64,000 bases of DNA from Sarcomyxa edulis (Eukaryota > Basidiomycota > Agaricomycetes > Agaricales > Mycenaceae), in contig QUOL01000009.1 of assembly GCA_009761415.1 (NCBI GenBank), forward strand, positions 682,001-746,000, read 5' to 3'. The stretch's first letter is position 1, and each line of letters starts with the position of its first letter. The notes under the pieces are model-generated. The model worked only from the letters and a program-made list of their open reading frames with translations. It ran no database searches and was not told the DNA's origin. Shown in pieces: positions 23,143 through 35,410 of the stretch. The position numbers were made by a program, and so were the translations under genes.

Positions 23143-26100
23143 TCAATACTGATCCCGATACGCATTCCGAAGCCTTGAAGGACCATCATACGTTTCTCTG
23201 TCTAAATTGTTGGGGGGAGGGAGTCCTGAGTTCCTCTGAGGTGGAGGAAGAGACCCACGGTAAGCCTGGTTACTTGGCTGCCACCCGTGATAATGATCAG
23301 AATGCCATGGTCCAGAGTCAGGGTGCCAGGAAGGATGAGAAGGATAATTAGAGTACCGAGACTCAGAATATCCTCCATCATGATATCGTCTCTGCTCCTG
23401 GGGACCTGGTGAACGCCTCCGATAATCATAGCCCTGATATGCATGATGATCCATGTTGTAATCTGCTGGTCTCATTTGACGCTCATCATAGCCGCCAAAG
23501 TTGGAGTGACGAGAAGACTGATGATACCCATGCTGAGGCTCTGGGGGGTGACTGAACATACGAGAGTCTTGATATGGAACCTCATAAGACTCCGGAGGGT
23601 TGCTGGCCAAGTGAGCAGAGGAGTGTGGGACAAAATGATGATCTGGAGAATGAGTTCTGGTGCGTTTCGAAGGATGCTGCTCCAGATGCTCTTCTTCATA
23701 ATCTTCATCAACCTGCCCCAAGCGTTGCTCAGCTCTAAGACGGGATTCTATCAATGGATAAGAATCTGAAGCTGCTCGTTGCTGTGATACAGAGCGTTTA
23801 CGAGATTGAGAGTCGGGAGCAGGATGAGAGGAAGAAACAACACGCTGCCTGAGAACCTTAGCAGGTGGACCAAGACGAGAAGCTTGACGCAAAGGCGGTT
23901 GAAGAGCCAGTCCAGATGATGATGCTACGGCATTTTGAGAAGTGGACTGCCAAGGATTGTGAGGAGCTGCAGGAACTTCTTCATCCGAAGAAGAAGCAGG
24001 ATCTTCGGAAGCCTTTTCCTTTGCAGCATTGAGGTGATCTGAGACTCGAAACAGAACAGGACCACTCCGAGAAATCACCAACGGAATTTTGGCATATTCC
24101 TTGGAATCCTGGAGCAATTGACATTCCTCTGTTGAAAATAATCAATCAGACTATTTGAATCAATGAAGAAAGGAAAAAGAAAACACACCTTCAGACCATT
24201 GTTCAAACCGTAAATGAGCTGAACCTACTTCCTGCCCAGGCAGTGCAGCAGCAAGCAACCCTAACTCCAGGGCAGTTAATTTCTTCACTACAAAACCAGG
24301 CCCGAGAGGTGTAACATTACTAGGCCAATTCATGGCTCGGACATGATGCATGGTAGCATCCCTTAGGAACATTTTAGGATGGCATTTCCCTTTCGAAGGA
24401 ATCCACAGAGCTGCAACAATTTTCAGAAACAGTACAAATATTTCCACCATCTAACTTACCAAGCATTTCACGTAGTTTCGAAGACACCTGTGCCCGAACC
24501 TCATCACGTTTAGGCTTTTTCTTTGGCTCCGCCAGTGTTGGGAGTATAAGTGGACCCGAATTGTTTGCAATTGAAACACTACAGGTACAAAACATGTTAG
24601 ATGTTCCAAAGGACCTGAAGACTGAGAAACAAACCTAAGTCCGGCAGCAAAAAGGTTGGTCATTTCCTGAATTGGGATCTGATTTTTTTCGATGATAGCC
24701 CTAATTTCCGAGGAGCCTGAGAAGGTGCCACTGGCTACGTTGCCCTCTGGTTTACGGTGTACAACACCCCCCCACATCTCAACACCATATGCCGCACTCC
24801 AATTCTTAGCCTATAAGTTCAACCACATCAGCAAAAACACACAAATACGAACACAAGAAGTTACAACTTACAAGACGTGTCAATTGGCGAAGACATGTGT
24901 TTGCAGCCTTTGCAGGAGATGGTGCAACAACCATGGCGTCAGCTATAGACAACTCAGCTAAGAGTTCATCCCGTTTAGCGTTCCAAGCCTCTTTGTCACG
25001 GGAAGCGATGCCTTTCATGAACACTGCATAGGCAGCTGAGGCAGCCTGCTTCCACTCTTGAAGTGCAACCTCTTTCGAAAAATTAAGTTAATTGCTGCTT
25101 AACTATGAATGCATATGAGAATTGAACTTACTGTTGTTCTTGTCCTTTGGCTTTGGATGATCAAGAGCATAGAAACGTTCATAGAGGTTCCACGGATTCG
25201 CTGCACGCGATAGGGTGATTTTAAAACCTGCAGTCATCTTCACAAGGGCAGGTGACCTGCGAAGAGTCTTTGCCAAGTCATTAAGTGCATGTTCAATTGA
25301 ACGACCAAAGGACTCGATCCTCTCTCGTTCATCCTTTGAGAGAGGCCCCGTTTTGTAGTCCGCACCATCAGCGTCATTGTTATCATCCTCAGAGTCAGTT
25401 TGATGCTCATCATCAATGTCTACGTCTCTGGCTTTGGCTTTGCCTTTCCCTTTGCGATCGACTCTGTCTGGACTCTGGACAACATCCCCCGCAAGTTCCA
25501 AGTCCTCCTGGTCATCTTCTTCCTCAGTCTGTGGCTCATTGTAGCCTAACCCGCGTCTGAAATTCAACTTGACCTCCTTCTCTTTACGATCCTTGCTCCA
25601 ATCGCTGCCAGAAGGTGAAGACTCAACTATAGGACCATCGTCCTGATTATCTTCTCCTTCGTCATTCCATTCCGAAGCATCAATAACTGCACCTGTTTGT
25701 GGGTCACGGACATAGTCACTATTGATTTGGGGGAGCAAATCATTATCGATGTTGCGACCAACGACTTCGGATGGTGTATCATCTACCCCGCTCTCGCACT
25801 GACTAGCAGTCCCTTCCGGTGTCTCAGGTGGACCTGCTAATACCCCAAACCACGGACCAACCTGGCCCTCTCGCAGCGGAGCGTCAGTCTTTCTTGCGAT
25901 CCAATCGTCATAGTCATCGGCGAGCTGCTGGGGAGTCATTAGGTGGTGGGCAGGAACAATCCAGCCCATAGGGAGCGCTTTGAACTCCTTCGTCTCCCAG
26001 ACTTGTATTTTGGTCTTGACAAGTCTGTCGGCCTCTTGTTCATCTTCGGGAGCACCAAGAATAGGTGTGTCCCCTAGATATTGCACATGGCATGTCATCT

Positions 26101-27826
26101 TCTGCCTTGGATGCCAAAATGCGTAGCTGTACGCAAACCATCCGCTCTTTCGTTCGTAAGAGATGAGTTCAGCCTCCGGCGGGTACTCAACAGTGCTCAT
26201 GTCTATTGAGGAAGGATATTTTGCGACACAGGCAGACCGAGCTAATCTCGATCCTTTGCGGACACGTTCGGCAGATGGAGTGGGAGGGGGATCCGACTGC
26301 GAAGGCGTGCGTAAAGGCGTAGCAGGAGCAGCGGGTGCAGGTATAGCTGTGGCAACCTGAGAAGTTGAGGGAGGTGGAGGTGGAAGTTGACGGTGCGAGG
26401 TCGATGGGGTAGCAGGGGGCTGTTGACGGTGCGACGCCGATGGAGTAGGAGGTGGAGGCAGAGGTTGACGGTGCGACGTCGAGGGAGTAGGAGGTGGAGG
26501 TTGACGGTGCGACGTCGAGGGAGTAGGAGGCGGAGGTTGACGGTGCGACGTCGAGGGAGTAGGAGGCGGAGGTTGACGGTGCGACGTCGAGGGAGTAGGA
26601 GGCGGAGGTTGACGGTGCGACGTCGAGGGAGTAGGAGGCGGAGGTTGACGGTGCGACGTCGAGGGAGTAGGAGGTGGAAGTTGACGGTGCGACGCCGATG
26701 GAGTAGGGGTAGGATGCGGAGGTTGACGGTGCGAGACGGAAGGTGTTGCAGGTGGCAGCACAGAATGACCTCGTGGTTGGGAAGGACGAGGAGTTTCCGC
26801 TTCAGTCTGCGTCAGTGGTGGTTGGAACCGGGCCATAGACGCGGAGTACGCAGGACCAAGATCCTCTACAGGTCCTTTCTGCTTATAAGATGCAGTCGGG
26901 CGAGGAGTTCGATCTTGGTCATTGTTGTTAGCCCGTGCCGCTACTGCTCGTGCGTCAATAGCCGCTGATTTAGAAAAATAGCGGGCTCCATCCAAAGGAG
27001 GTCGATTCTTGATTTCAGGGAGGAGAGTGGAGGGTGGCCCAGGAAAGACACTGCTCCTGAATCAGCCAACTGAGTTTCCAATACATACATTAATATGAAG
27101 AACAGCTTACCCTTGTCCAGCAGGATCTTTCCTGCCTGTGGTACGACTCTCCAAAGAGCGATGTCCAGATATGGACTCTAAGAGTGATGGTACTTCCACA
27201 TAAAACGATCTAACCGCATGATCAGAACAGCTAGCCGCCTCAAAGACTGTAGATAGTTACCTGGAAGGTACAGCAGAGCTGACACTTTGACTCGAGCCCT
27301 GTTTCTTGACAAGTCCAGCGGTTGACGCTGAAGACATGGTTGACGCGGAAGCTGCAGCACTTTCAACTTCAGGTGCAGGTGTCGAAGCTGCCTTGCCCTT
27401 CTGCTTTCCCTTCATAGCCGCGCTTCGCTTCTGTAAATGTTGATTAGCACACAAAACTTACAAGAATAACAGCTGGACTTACAGTACCAGGAGGTGGACG
27501 GCCAACTTTGCGTGCAGCCTTCTGTGGGTACTCAGACGGCATGGATTCATGACCTGAAGAGCCAGGTTCGTCGACATCGGAAGATGCTGGCTCATTGTCC
27601 GATGACGATGGCAGTGTGTCATGGTCGGGTACCATCTTCTGCTTTCCTTTACCTCTCCGTTTTCTTTGATTCCTCTGCGGAATCAGGTGGTCAGTTACAA
27701 TGCGGACGCTGCTTCAAGGAAAGTTATGCTATTTACCTGATTCTCTGGAGGATCCTGAGAGTGTACAGGTTGTTGCCCCATACGCGTTATGGAACGTGTT
27801 ACGCGACTTTGTGCGGGAGGGGCCAT
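23143..27826 (-). CDS. KDZ-1 cargo gene A, large low-complexity protein
   Basis: Ten minus-strand exons join in phase: 27826-27737, 27674-27483, 27430-27261, 27209-27111, 27056-25132, 25071-24872, 24810-24635, 24578-24460, 24410-24189 and 24128-23143, about 1,392 residues. The start is MAPPAQSRVTRSITRMGQQP. The N-terminal third is basic and Ser/Pro-rich, with a 12-residue STSHRQPPPPTP repeat at about residues 290-405. A globular part follows (SGWFAYSYAFWHPRQKMTCH; WVPAHH-like segment; LMTPQQLADDYDDW), then an acidic stretch, an NPWNLYERFYALDHP block, a helical region and a Ser/Tyr/His-rich tail. Basic clusters (RKRRGKGKQK, SRKRSVSQQR) suggest nuclear location. I recognise no family. Its intact frame within a mobile element suggests an element-encoded function rather than captured host DNA. 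Confidence 0.7.
26390..26720. repeat. In-frame 36-base minisatellite in cargo gene A
   Basis: About eight copies of a 36-base unit (GACGGTGCGACGTCGAG core on the plus strand) encode STSHRQPPPPTP on the minus strand. Edge copies are diverged and inner copies nearly identical, as expected for unequal exchange. Unit length stays a multiple of three, so the reading frame has been kept. Confidence 0.85.
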
Positions 27827-27909
27827 GTCCAAAATTTAGTATTACTAGAAAATGAACCGTCAGAAAAAACTTGAAGACGGCTAAGTATGAAGGGACGGAT
27901 GATCCAAAT

Positions 27910-30900
27910 CCAAGATAGACAGTAGAGTCAATATCATGGAGACCACGACGGACAGGAGAGTCAACGTCGTGGAATCGAGGGAGTGGACAGGAGAGTCAAC
28001 TCTCCCTCGATTGGATAGACCCGAGAGAAAGTGCAATCAGACTGAAATCAACGAATGGGACTCACGATTCACTGCAAATTGGGCAACTAGCCCGCCAAAA
28101 GATAAGGGAGTAGACCTGCAGCACATTGTGTTAGCTCATGTTTCAATTTTTAAGTGAAAAAATGTGACGTACGTTGAAGGGTGTTGACGGCAACCGTTGT
28201 TTAGAGGAGCGAGAAAGCGAGAAAGAGGAGGAGAGAGCGAGAGCGAGAGAGCGAGAGAGCGAGAGAGCAAGAGAGCGAGAGCGAGAGCGAGAGAGCGAGA
28301 GAGCGAGAGAGAGAGGAAGAGTGGAAGAGTGGAAGCGACAGAGAGAACAACAACGAGTGAGAGTGAGAGTGATAATGAAAGACTGCAATGTTGGATGTCA
28401 GTTTGAATCATAACAGAGGTGAACAAAAAAGAAGCATTGGTGATCCATCCCCAAGACAGACAGTAGAGTCAATGTCTTGGGGGCCACGACGGACAGGAGA
28501 GTCAACGTCGTGGCCAGCGAGGGAGTGGACAGGAGAGTCAACTCTCCCTTGCTTGGATAGACCAAGGAAGAATAGAGGGGAGACGATGAAAAAAAAGTAG
28601 AAAGATAATTACCTAGCAAAATTTGACGATGTTGAGAGCGATGCGAGTTGGTGAAGGAGGTGAGGGAGAGTGAAAGAGCGACCAGAAAATGTTGGAAAGA
28701 GGAAGAAGTGGAGTAGGCGAGGATCGGGTGACACAAATAAAAGGGACGGACTCGGCAAGCTGTTCGGGTGTCTGCTCGTAACATCACGTGTTTGGTCATG
28801 CCGAACAAGACGCGACCTGCGATAGCGTGTTCTTACGTGCACAGAAGGTCAGTATATACTCGAAAACAATTTACACAGGACTTACTAGGAGTATATAGCT
28901 GTAGTAGTGCAGAAAATTCGATATGTGCATTAACTTGTGTAGACTAAACACTGTAATGTTCAGGAACTGGACTGTAAGCTAGCGCGCCAAAGCCAAATTG
29001 AGCTCGATAAGTCACTTTTGCACTTGTTGATATAGTCAACTATCAAACAATGCACGTCAGTCTGGAATGATCTATATATCGATGAAGATGCACTCACAAG
29101 TACGCATAGAGACTCGGATGAGAGAGTCGCCAGATGGATGTCTACGTTGTTGGGGATGTGGGCGGGTCCAGCCCCGCATCAAGGACAACACCAGCCTCAA
29201 AGTTTGGACTCCATAAAAGAAGGGTAAAATGCATGTAAAGCGCCTACGCGTCAAGATTGCTGAAAGAGAAAACAGAGCAAGATGACTATCTAGAAATCTC
29301 TTTTGGGCAAGAAGTACTGGTACGGAAGCAATCTCTTCAGTGTATGGAGCTAGGGAAATACCATGGGGATCTGGAAGAGTAGTTTGCTTTGCAAATAATA
29401 AGCAACCCCGATTTGATGCTTCAGAGCGCTGAAAGTGGGACGAATCGATATGAGGCACAAAATCAAAAGACAGAATCGACGCACACTGAACGATGCTGTG
29501 GTCGTTGACAGCCAAGCAAACTAGAGAAAACAACAAAAACAAGAATTTCTAAGGTAAATTGCATCAGTATAAGTTCGAGTAGCAGAGGAGTTTGAGTAAC
29601 AGAATAGACGTACACTGAACAATGTTGCGGTCATCGACAGACAGATAGAGCCACGATATCAAGCCCGTGCAAGAAAATGGGAATCTGTGAGGTAAATTGC
29701 ATCAGTATAGATTCAAGTAGCAGAGAATGAATCGGGTATACTGCAAACGAGAGTCGACATCCCGGAGAACGAGGAGGTGGACAGGATAGTCAATGCGTCT
29801 TCGTTTGGAAGAACCAGTGAGCTAACTGAGTGGGTGGATGCAACAACGAGAACGAGAACGAGAAAGAGTTAGGAACATTGAATTGAGACTGCAATCATGC
29901 AAGTCAGTCTATCGCAAACTCAAAGAAGAAGAAACAAAAAGTAAGATGAGGTGGTGATTCATCCCCAAGACAGACAGTAGAGTCAATGTCTTGGGGACCA
30001 CGACGGACAGGAGAGTCAACGTCGTGGAATCGAGGGAGTGGACAGGAGAGTCAACTCTCCCTCGATTGGATATGCCAGCGCCCAGGGAGGAAGTAGGAAT
30101 ACAGCGATCACTGAAGCTGGTGCTTACCTGCACAATGAATACCTCGGTGTTGACCAAATAACCAAGACGAAAATGCGCAAGAACAAGAGCGAGAACGAGA
30201 ACAAGTGAGGGTCATCAAACCAAGACTATAATGTTGCAAGTCAGTCTATCGCAAACTCAAAGAAGAAGAGACAAAAGATAAGATAAGGTGGTGATCCATC
30301 CCCAAGACAGACAGTAGAGTCAATGTCTTGGGGGCCACGACGGACAGGAGAGTCAACGTCGTGGAATCGAGGGAGTGGACAGGAGAGTCAACTCTCCCTC
30401 GATTGGATATGCAACCGCCCATGGAAAAACTAATAATGAAGATAGTAATTTGGGGCTTACCTGCATAATATATACCTACGGACTGACGGACAACAACGGA
30501 GAGGAGATCGACGACGACGAAGATGGGAGACGATGGCGATTAGGAGAAGAATCCGTAGCGGCAAATGGTTTGAAGTTTGAAGTTTGAACACCTGCCTGAT
30601 CAGGTCAGAGCTATTTGACAATTGACGAATGAAAATAAAGGAAGTAGATACTTACCTGCACAATAAATACCTGCGGGCTTGAGGACAACGACGACGACGA
30701 AGATGGGAGACAATGGTGATCAGAAAAAAGATAAGGTGGTGGCGATACAGCGGATCGAAGTTCGAAGTTCGAACACCTTGGGTCGGAGATTTGTGACCCC
30801 CAAGTGGATGGATTCTAGGAGCTGAGATGAATATAAAATCTAGAAAAAATAGATAATAATGTATTTCATACATATGAATTGAACGTACCTGTGTTGTATG

Positions 30901-31749
30901 AGTGGGTGTCATGGAGGACGCGAGGATTGACGCGAGCTTCATTAGACGCGTTGGATCATGTGCCGATAGATTCTGACTCCGATAAACTCCGCTTCAATGC
31001 TTTTCTTTCCGTCACAAAGTCCATCTGCTGTCTTCATCACTACCATCACCATCACCGTCACCATCACCATTGATCTCTCCATCGTACTCTCTTCTCCCTT
31101 CGTCTTCCTTCTCACCGTCCTCCTCGTCATCCCCTTTCTTCTCATCTTCGCCATCACTCTTTACATTGCGCTGTTCGTGACGTTTGGTTTCACAACTCTC
31201 CCCATCATTCTCACCTTGTAAAAAAAGTAAGTCCTCTGTCATACTGTCATCTGCCCCGCCTTCCTCTTCATCACCGGTCTATCCAAACGAGGAGGAGTTG
31301 ACTCTCCTGTCCACCTCCTCGTTCTCTGCGACGTTGACTCTTCTGTCCGTCGCAGTACCCCAAGACATTGACTCTACTGTCTGTCTTGGGGATGGATCAC
31401 CAATTTTTTCCCTATCCATGTGTTTCCTATCCCTGGAACTTATACTGACGTGTCTTCCTTCAGTTTTTACCTCTCGCTCTTGCTTTTTGCTCTCGCTCTT
31501 CGCCATCGTCGTCGCCATCGCTATCGTCATCGCCATCCTTTCCGTAGTGGTCCTCTTCGTTGTGATACCTTGCTTTGTACATTGCACTGGTTTTGTAAGT
31601 CTTTCTCTACGTCGCCTTGCACCCATCCTCCCTGGTCTATCCAAACGAGGAGGAGTTGACTCTCCTGTCCACCTCCTCGTTCTCTGCGACGTTGACTCTT
31701 CTGTCCGTCGCAGTACCCCAAGACATTGACTCTACTGTCTGTCTTGGGG
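27910..31749. repeat. Triple-hairpin modules, six full copies and one partial
   Basis: The roughly 4 kb between divergent cargo genes A and B holds a module of about 105 bases at 27910-28012, 28449-28556, 29963-30067 and 30300-30404, and inverted at 31286-31391 and 31644-31749, with a remnant at 29768-29806. Each full module has three adjacent hairpins. Stems in one copy are CCCCAAGACA/TGTCTTGGGG, CCACGACG/CGTCGTGG and AATCGAGGGAG/CTCCCTCGATT. Each loop is 14 bases, GACAGTAGAGTCAA or GACAGGAGAGTCAA. The inverted copies carry different stems (CTGCGACG/CGTCGCAG and AACGAGGAGG/CCTCCTCGTT) that are also fully matched. Otherwise this intergenic stretch shows only low-complexity frames; a minus-strand frame at 29072-29542 has no recognisable domain. 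Confidence 0.85.
28197..28335. repeat. GAGAGC/GAGCGA microsatellite
   Basis: Purine-only strand asymmetry, with GAGAGCGAGAGCGA-type runs. Open frames of Arg/Glu/Ser on one strand and Leu/Ser on the other come from the repeat and are not genes. Confidence 0.85.
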
Positions 31750-31988
31750 ATGGATCACCAATTCTTTTCCCTATTCATGTCTCCTACCCTTAAACTTTAT
31801 ACTGACGTGTTTGTCGCCAGGTTTTACCTCTCGCTCTCACTCTTCGTCGTCGTCCTCTTCGTCGGTATCCGTTGTTCATTACATTTGGTATGTCCCTACA
31901 TTTGGTTTTCAACTCTCTGGTCTCTAACCCCTGTTCACTCTAGTTCTTTTGTTTCTTTGTTGCACACATCGCTTTCTTGACCTTGCCA

Positions 31989-34219
31989 ATGACCGAAACT
32001 TGGTACCAGCCTCAACGGCCAACTTTTGCGCGATATCATCGGCCCGACGAAAAACGTGAGTCAATTTTGCCCTGTCAAATTCGACCAAATACCAACATTT
32101 TTTTTGCTTAGGCCATTACAACTCACTCGACGCGAAGGTCCTCGCCATTAGTCCTTGGCTCTCCGATCCCATCATCCCGGGCTCAATAATTCGTGAATGG
32201 CACATCATTACCTCGCCAAACGCAGAGACGGTTCCCCTTGTCTTTTATGGCCCTGCAATTTTACAGGCCCGTGCCGATGGTCGCTTTGCCCAGTACGAAT
32301 TCTCGCAATGGCCACAATGGTGGACTCGAACGTATCAACATACATGTATTCTCCCCCCTCCCACAAAGGATCCCAAAGATCGGCTCTTCATGGCATATTG
32401 GACTCCAACCCTTGACGATCTCCATTTGGATCCTAACAATGCGTTTAGGCTGTCCATTGGTGTGTTGAGAAAATCTAGGATGGAGCAACTAAAGCCCTTG
32501 TATGAGGAAGCATGCCAGAAGTTCAAGGAGTGGCACACCACTCAAAACCCCAACATCAGCTACCTGTATCATCCTCATAACGCCATTCGGTTCCTCTGGA
32601 CTAAACTCATGTATGCCCCCATGAGTTTAGCGGAGCTCGTTCTTCAGATCGCCGAGTTTCAGAGACTGTACTTAGATATAGTGTCTTTCGTTCGATTCTA
32701 TACGGTCTACATTCCCCGGTTGAAGGAGCCGTTCGATGAACAGGACTCTGCCCCCGCTGAGCGCGATCTATTGGGCTGCATCACCAGTGATCCGTACGTC
32801 GTTGCCAACATGATGAAAATGAGGATTCCAGTGTGGCTTTCGCGTCGCAAGCACGAGCTTCCTCCTCAGATGAACATCGGTGCAGTTGTTGAGGAGCTTG
32901 CTCCTGTCGACATCATTGGGGCACATTTCCGCGATACAGATGGCAAGTCAGCGCCGTTCGACGTCATTTACTTTGGTGATGCAACAGAAAGTCTGGGGAG
33001 GGCAATTCGCAGGAACGGGAGGAGATACCCGGGCCTCACCATGCATGATGACGAGCCAGCGCCGGCTCGAATGATTCCGGTTGGGGAAAGCATCAGAGAG
33101 GCTCCAACTCGTCTCAATGGCGATCCGTTGCACTGGGATTCGTTTGCGTTTGAGTTGTGGAGTGGGGAAGCTAGACCAATGAATCGAGGTATGTGTTTTC
33201 CAACGTGTAAAAGATATATGCTGAGAGCTAATCCTTCTGTAATTTTTCTATCTTAATAGCGCCCGTTCAGCCCTTGTCTTTTTCTGCTGATCCTCCGACC
33301 TTTGCTCCTATAAAGCGTGCTGGAACGAACCCTGTCATCGATGTTGACGCTCCTGACATTGTCAATCTCCTTGAAGATGAAGACGCTCCTCGTTCCAGCA
33401 ACTTCACTTCACGTAGCCAAGCCCCGTCAAAATCAACGGCGGCCAGGTCAATGACATCCAAGTCAACCACAACGTCGAAATCCACCACAATGTCCACATT
33501 GACAACGTCAAAGTCCAGGTCGACCGTGGCTTCAAGGTCAAATGTTTCAACGTCCACATCAAAGTCATCCAGCATATCACAATCTGGTCCGGCATCCACA
33601 ACGTCTACTTCCACTAGGAAGTCGGTTTCCAGCTCCTCCATGACGAAGTCCACGTTGAACTCCATTGACGTTGGTCGTTCAGGCCCATCCATCGCACCTG
33701 CATCCACTGCGGCTTCCGTTTCGACTCCTTGCACCGAAGACTCGGTTTCACGTCCTCCCAAAAAAAAGAGGAAGACCAAAGGCAAGGGAAACGCTACCGA
33801 ACTTCTTGGCAGAAGCAAGTTTGATGAAATGATAGATGAATCATTGCCCCCTCCAATCCCTATGTGGGCTCTAGCGCTCACGAATGTTAGCAGGAGATAT
33901 CGCCCAAGCGCTGAGACCACCCAATTGATGAAAACGACAGGGTATCTCTTTCCCGAGTACGGTGTCTTCCTCTCGACAAAGAACAGAGTCCGTTTCTTCA
34001 TAAATTGGCTTTCAGCGCGCAGCGCCGTCCTGTTGTCAATGTGGGCTTCGAACTTCGTACCACATGCGGTCTGCAATCAGGACTGGAGGGCCTTTTTAGG
34101 ACGGTTTCTGCACCTTGCACCGGATTCAGTTGCGGGTCCCGTTTTGCAACGTCTTAAGGATTCTGATTTGACCAACGACAACGACAACGACAACGACAAT
34201 GACGATGACAATGACGACT

Positions 34220-34252
<33 letters not shown>

Positions 34253-34944
34253 TCGTCAACGTCAACGTCAACGTCAACGTCAACGAACCTACTAAGTCTG
34301 GTCAAGATGGGTCACATCCTGCTGCCTCCACCACACGCCGCAAGATGCCAAACGCTTCGCGAGTTGCTCGTGTCTACGAGTTATTTGGGCAGAAAACCAC
34401 TGTTCCATCTCAAGTCGCTTGGAAAGACACGGTTTTTGATACCTTCGACGAGTCCGCCATGACACAGGCCCTGACTCCTGAGATCGAATCCGAGATCTTG
34501 TGGGAGTTGTGCGAGCTCAATTTCCGTTTTGAACTGCTCGCTTTGGATCGTCAACTCAGGCCGGATTTGTGGGATGAGGATAACGCCGGGACGCGTGATG
34601 AAGACGTTCGAGCGGTCTTTTTTGGTGAGACTGGGTATATCGTGGGGCCGATCCCCCACAGGAACCGTGGCTTGGCGGCTCTCCAGTCCAACGAAAAGGC
34701 TCCGTATTTACAGGCCCTCCGAAACCTCATCGAGGACTGGCCAATGTCACATGCAACCCGGGAGTTGTTCGACTACGTTCGACTGCCTTCGGCTACAGAG
34801 ATGGCTAGGGGGAATATGACTAAGAGGATCAACGACGTTGAGAGGGTGCTGGCAATGGTGTATTGCCAAACTTTCTTCAACCAGTTTGGTCGCGCTGCCA
34901 TCTGCCCACGCCGAATTCCTCCTCACATTGCCGAGTCGACTTAG
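31989..34944 (+). CDS. KDZ-1 cargo gene B, unrecognised 942-residue protein
   Basis: Exons 31989-32055, 32112-33188 and 33260-34944 join in phase, about 942 residues, starting MTETWYQPQRPTFARYH. The N-terminal globular part (residues 25-380) contains SIIREWHIITSPNAETVPLV, FSQWPQWW, TLDDLHLDPNNAFRL and RFLWTKLMYAP. A Ser/Thr/Lys-rich linker follows (about 395-530) with the nuclear-type basic run PPKKKRKTKGKG. Next is a segment FINWLSARSAVLLSMWASNF, an Asn/Asp repeat (about 680-715), and a C-terminal helical domain with LWELCELNFRFELLALDR and FGRAAICPRRIPPHI. No family is recognised. It lies head to tail with the transposase, 466 bases upstream of it, and divergently from cargo gene A. A nuclear accessory role in transposition is a guess. 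Confidence 0.7.
34175..34288. repeat. AACGAC/GTCAAC hexanucleotide repeat inside cargo gene B
   Basis: A run of AACGAC units followed by GTCAAC units, in frame, encodes alternating Asn-Asp and then Val-Asn residues. Hexamer expansion keeps the frame and lies between the two globular parts, so length variation should be tolerated. Confidence 0.85.
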
Positions 34945-35145
34945 CTGGACATTGGGACGGACTGGACTGGACATCTTACATGCATACTAGTCATCCACTT
35001 AGCTCGCACAATTCTATACACGAATATTGTGCAGGTTTCAAGTAGGTACATCTTCGTAGCATCTTGCAGTGTCCTTTCAGAGAGTCGGCCTTGCGTTGGA
35101 CTTTTTTTTTCTAACATATACGCGAATTTTTGGATAGTATATTTC

Positions 35146-35247
35146 GTCGTCGATCTACAGATCGACGACATCATCTTCCTTGTCAATCCGCAGATTGACA
35201 GCAATCTGCCTCTAGCATGCTGTTTGATCTACGGATCAAACAGCATG
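35146..35247. other. Three consecutive perfect hairpins between gene B and the transposase
   Basis: Hairpin 1 (35146-35169): arms GTCGTCGATCT/AGATCGACGAC. Hairpin 2 (35181-35200): arms TGTCAATC/GATTGACA, loop CGCA. Hairpin 3 (35216-35247): arms CATGCTGTTTGATC/GATCAAACAGCATG, loop TACG. The centres share a pattern RATC-YRCR-GATY while the outer stems differ. A competing pairing GCAGATT/AATCTGC (35190-35209) overlaps hairpin 2. The position, 200-300 bases after the gene B stop and before the transposase start, fits a terminator, 3' UTR structure or regulatory site; which one cannot be told. Confidence 0.8.
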
Positions 35248-35316
35248 TCTTGTAACAATAATAGTAGTCTGGACATCACATGGTGATAGTCCAAAATAAT
35301 CTAAGTTCTTTTTTGT

Positions 35317-35328
35317 ACATATATATAG
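35317..35328 (+). promoter_or_regulatory. TATA-like box of the KDZ-1 transposase
   Basis: CATATATATAGT lies about 85-95 bases upstream of the ATG at 35411. This supports starting at 35411 rather than at the in-frame codons near 35330, which would fall at the expected transcription start. Confidence 0.45.
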
Positions 35329-35410
35329 TGTGATGTGCTGGCGCTGGCATCATGAGCTTTCCTCCCCCCCTTTGCTGCTCCCTTGCCTCCTAAATTTGTG
35401 CTTCAAGACC

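Noticed and set aside
26390..26720. Regular 36-base repeats resembling a CRISPR array
   Set aside because: Repeats are contiguous without unique spacers, lie in a eukaryotic reading frame and encode a Pro-rich peptide. They are a coding minisatellite.
28197..28335. Arg/Glu-rich and Ser/Leu-rich frames over the GA microsatellite
   Set aside because: Simple-repeat translation only.
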